Part shown: positions 60,701-64,000 of the stretch, one piece after another | Numbering within the stretch: the first letter of the stretch is position 1 | Layout: each line of letters starts with the position of its first letter | Assembly: GCA_020226215.1 (NCBI GenBank) | Contig: CM035226.1 | Location: 90,482,895 to 90,546,894 of the forward strand | Reading direction: 5' to 3' | Length of the DNA: 64,000 bases | From: Sindora glabra | Taxonomy: Eukaryota > Streptophyta > Magnoliopsida > Fabales > Fabaceae | Position numbers and translations under genes: made by a program | The notes under the pieces: generated by a model | What the model was told of the DNA's origin: nothing | The model's input: only the letters and a program-made list of their open reading frames with translations | The model's database searches: none

Positions 60701-63700
60701 AATGATATATCATAAAAATTTTCAATATAATATGAGATGTCTTAATTATATACAATTAAGATAAAATTAAACTTTAAGCCTATAAAAAACTTGCAAGATT
60801 GATCTGGCCAAATATGTTTTGTATAAGCATCAGTTATTAGGTAAATTATTCTCATTTTCCCTGAGATTTAAACTAATTACACTCCCTACCCCACAATTTT
60901 CAATTTTAGTATTTATCTCCCTAAAGCTAACAATGTAAACAGTACCATCTGTGGACAAAAATGCCTTCATGCACTCTACACCATGGCAGAAGACTCTCCA
61001 GTCTTCAATTTCTACTTTTCCTCTCTCTCTCTCTCTCTTTTGTTTGATGTAATCTAATGGTCATAATTAAATCCAATGAAAAGGGGAAAATGTAATACAT
61101 GTTGTTAGTGAATTAAGAAAAGGAAAGGAAATAAAATAGATAGGAATGCACACAAAAAGAAAGAAAAGATAGAGATTTAACATTTAGAAATTGGAAATCA
61201 AATTTAAGTTAAAGATATTTTTATATTTGCATAAGTATTTATTTTTTATATATTTAATATTATATAAATATAATAATAAAATGAAAAAATTATTTATTTA
61301 TTTATTATATTCCATTAGATTGTTTATTTATTAAATAAATGATTGTTTTAACTTGTTGATAACTTGATATATATAGGTTTCAATTTCTTAAAGGATTAAC
61401 ATTAAATCTACTATAAATTTTATTTGAATTTAAAAGAAGTCTTATTCATATGACTTATTGAAATCATGCCGCATTAATTAATTATTTATTATATATTATT
61501 TTTAATCTAACTATTTAATTTCATATTAAATTAATTAGTTTTATTTAATTATTTTGATTAAATACCAAATTGTTAAAATTATTATATTTTATTTTTAATT
61601 TAATTATTTAATATCATATTAAATTTATGAATCTTCTTTAATTATTTTGGTTAAATATTGATAATAATCTTCCTTTGTTGCAGTAGAAAATTTCCTTCAT
61701 CGTTACCATTAGTGCCACCATAATTGAGTGATAACAAGAAAATGCAACATCCATTAATGGCCGCCGCTCACTTTCGTCACAAATCAACTTGTAAAAATCC
61801 TAAACACAACAATTAATCATTAAATCGAAAAATTTAAATCAAATTTATTAAAAAAAAATAATAGTCCCTCTTCCACAAATCTTTCAAAATCTAGTATAAC
61901 CAAATTTACAAAAGCATCTCAATGAAATTCAAAACTCAAAATCAATACAAATACAAATTTTGAAACAATGAAAACCCAAAATCACATCTTAGCCTATAAT
62001 CCCAAATTAATGCCTAGTTTGGGAGATATAAATGGGTGCGAGAGGAAGCATAACAGAAGAGAAGAATAAAGCTATTTTTCCTCTGGTTCACGGTGTTCAA
62101 CAATCATCTTTCTCTGGTTGCCACCATTTTTTCGCAAAGAAGGATAAGCTTAGCCTTTCTTTGGTCACAACCATTTATTGCCAAAGAAAGATAAATTTAT
62201 ACAACAATCTTTAGGGTGGGTTTAACAATAAGGACAATGAAGAAAAGTAAAAGAAGAATAGGCGTTGATAAGTTTTTCTTTTACTTTCTACTCTTTTATT
62301 TAAACTATTTTAAGTTTAATTTTTATTTATATCTTTTAAATATAATTAGTATGAGAGTGATAGTGATTAATATCAAGAAGAAATTTGATTTTCAAAGAAA
62401 AAGGAAAGTTCACATAATTTAAGTGATAATTATCTTTTTAATAAATTATTGACTACTAATTACCATAAATAATAAAAATATAATTTTGCGGTTTGTAATT
62501 TGATTTGTATGTGTACAATGAATTATTACATAGATAAAACAATTAAAAATAATAATAATTAATGATTATTGATCATTACAAATAAAGAAAAATTTTCTAA
62601 TACTACATTAATAGTAAAAATTTGTTTCTACTTCCATGTAATTTTTATCATGTGTACTATTTTTTCGATTCTCAATACCAAATTGATTTTTATTTCCTAA
62701 AATATATTGAGGTGCACTTTGTAGTTAATTTTTTTTTCAAAATAATGCATGTAATAGAAACTATATGAAAGTAATATTGAGTTTTTAGCATTAATGTTTC
62801 ACTAAAAAATTTTTCATAAATTATTGACTACTAATTATGATAAAAAATATAAATGTATTTTGAAGATTTCTATATATATAATTATTTATCACATAATTAA
62901 ATTATTAGAATAATAATTGTTGATTGCTATAAAGTAAAATTATAAATTATAAATAATTATGTTCATGCCTTTGATGCATGATAATATTATTTCAAAAATA
63001 TAAATTGAATAATTAGATAATTAAAATTATTATTATATTTGATAAACAAATTGATGAGTTATAAAATAAAGATATGAAATAATAATATAAGAACATAACG
63101 AATGTTATTGATTTTTACTTATTTTTTATACCTTTTATATTTAATTTTTTTTATTGAAAGCTTTATGCTCATTTTATATATAGTAAATTGCATTATAATG
63201 ACACTCCTTGAACTTCCTTTCAACAAAGTGCTAGTGCTAATTTTTATTTTAAATAGGTGCTAGTTTTATGAATTATTATTATTATTATATTAAAATATTC
63301 TTTTTTAATCATAAGAATGTGGTTGTGAATTAGAAACTTTAGAAAGATATAACACTATGATTAGTTAGCCAATTTTCGCATATGATCACTCATTTTCATT
63401 TGTCTTCCAATAATTTTTTAATAAAAATAAGAAAATTTAACTTCGATGGGATCTACCTAATCAAAAACTTATAAATTGAGTTTAAAACTTTAAATGACCA
63501 TAACTTTGCACTTAGTTGTCCGATTGGGGCAAATTTTATATCAATTTTGTATAATTTTTTGAGATCTACGTACTTATAAAAGGCCAAAGATATTTTGCCT
63601 ACTCTGACTAGTGAAAAAAGGCCTTTTTTAATAATTTTTTTTAATTTTTTAATTTTATTATCATTTTACCAACTATGATATCATTTTTCTCAATTTATAT

Positions 63701-64000
63701 TCATTGGAATCCTATATTGAACTTTTACTTCCTAATTTTTTTAGTTTTTAATAGTATTATAATAACTTTCTTAACAATAAAATTATCAAAGAATAACTTA
63801 TTTTTGTTTATAGATCAAATAGTAATATGTTGGTATGCAGATAGTAATATCGATAAAAAATCTAAAACAAATGGATAAATTAAGTTTTATTAACAACCAA
63901 AGAAGAACATGTTACTGTTTCATGTCCAAACATTAATATTAACTAAAAATCTTAAATAAATGGATAAATTAACTAATAATTAACAATAAAATTACTAAAT
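57725..64000. other. Gene-free AT-rich spacer to the window end
   Basis: No gene can be supported on either strand. The segment about 58270-59560 begins 'aaggatggcaatgg' and repeats words such as 'attcattaaa', suggesting a decayed non-autonomous transposon. 59950-60540 has repeated 'ctacctatg' / 'tatgagtactcacgag' words of similar character. A (CT)n run lies at about 61020-61038. Small open stretches at 62032-62214, 62216-62422 and 63675-63878 lack motifs and have spacer-like composition. Confidence 0.45.

Noticed and set aside
62032..62422. Two adjacent small plus-strand frames
   Set aside because: They are in different frames, with AT-driven composition and no motif or promoter; probably spacer or repeat sequence.

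Overview
This window is AT-rich nuclear DNA from a flowering plant, most likely a eudicot; I cannot name the species. The evidence is spliced genes with GT-AG introns, plant-type protein families, and plant LTR-retrotransposons, a CACTA transposon and MITEs filling long gene-poor spacers. Three protein-coding genes can be reconstructed exon by exon. Almost everything else is repeat-derived or uninformative AT-rich sequence.

Layout. At 1-8.8 kb there is a probable LTR fragment (minus strand), a 318-bp tandem duplication, palindromic MITE-like elements, and a solo LTR at 4662-6319 with an exact 5-bp target duplication. At 9.27-14.42 kb (+) lies a seven-exon ubiquitin-specific protease of the UBP24/USP10 type (546 aa). 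At 16.77-24.53 kb an old, frameshifted Ty3/gypsy remnant has been split by a second Ty3/gypsy chromovirus-like element (17643-22962) that retains both LTRs. The region 24.5-30.3 kb is spacer with tandem duplications, a long-arm inverted pair and an AT microsatellite.

At 30.41-33.93 kb (+) is a five-exon F-box/leucine-rich-repeat-like gene (535 aa), with a foldback MITE in its third intron. At 34.30-37.41 kb there is a non-autonomous CACTA transposon with intact CACTA/TAGTG ends, a GCA target duplication and dense subterminal repeats. The block 37.9-43.7 kb is built from degenerate tandem repeats of several periods. The region 43.7-52.5 kb is spacer with microsatellites, a repeat family present twice in direct orientation, and a large foldback element. 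At 54.39-52.60 kb (-) is a two-exon JINGUBANG-like seven-bladed WD40 gene (428 aa). From 54.6 kb to the end there is no gene I can support.

The three genes have separate jobs (deubiquitination, SCF-type substrate recognition, WD40 scaffold) and nothing suggests that they form a cluster or pathway. I found no tRNA, rRNA, CRISPR array or clearly novel system. The most interesting points are the paired FG motifs at the N terminus of the UBP24-like protein, an upstream ORF overlapping its start codon, the datable nested retrotransposons, and the well-preserved CACTA element.
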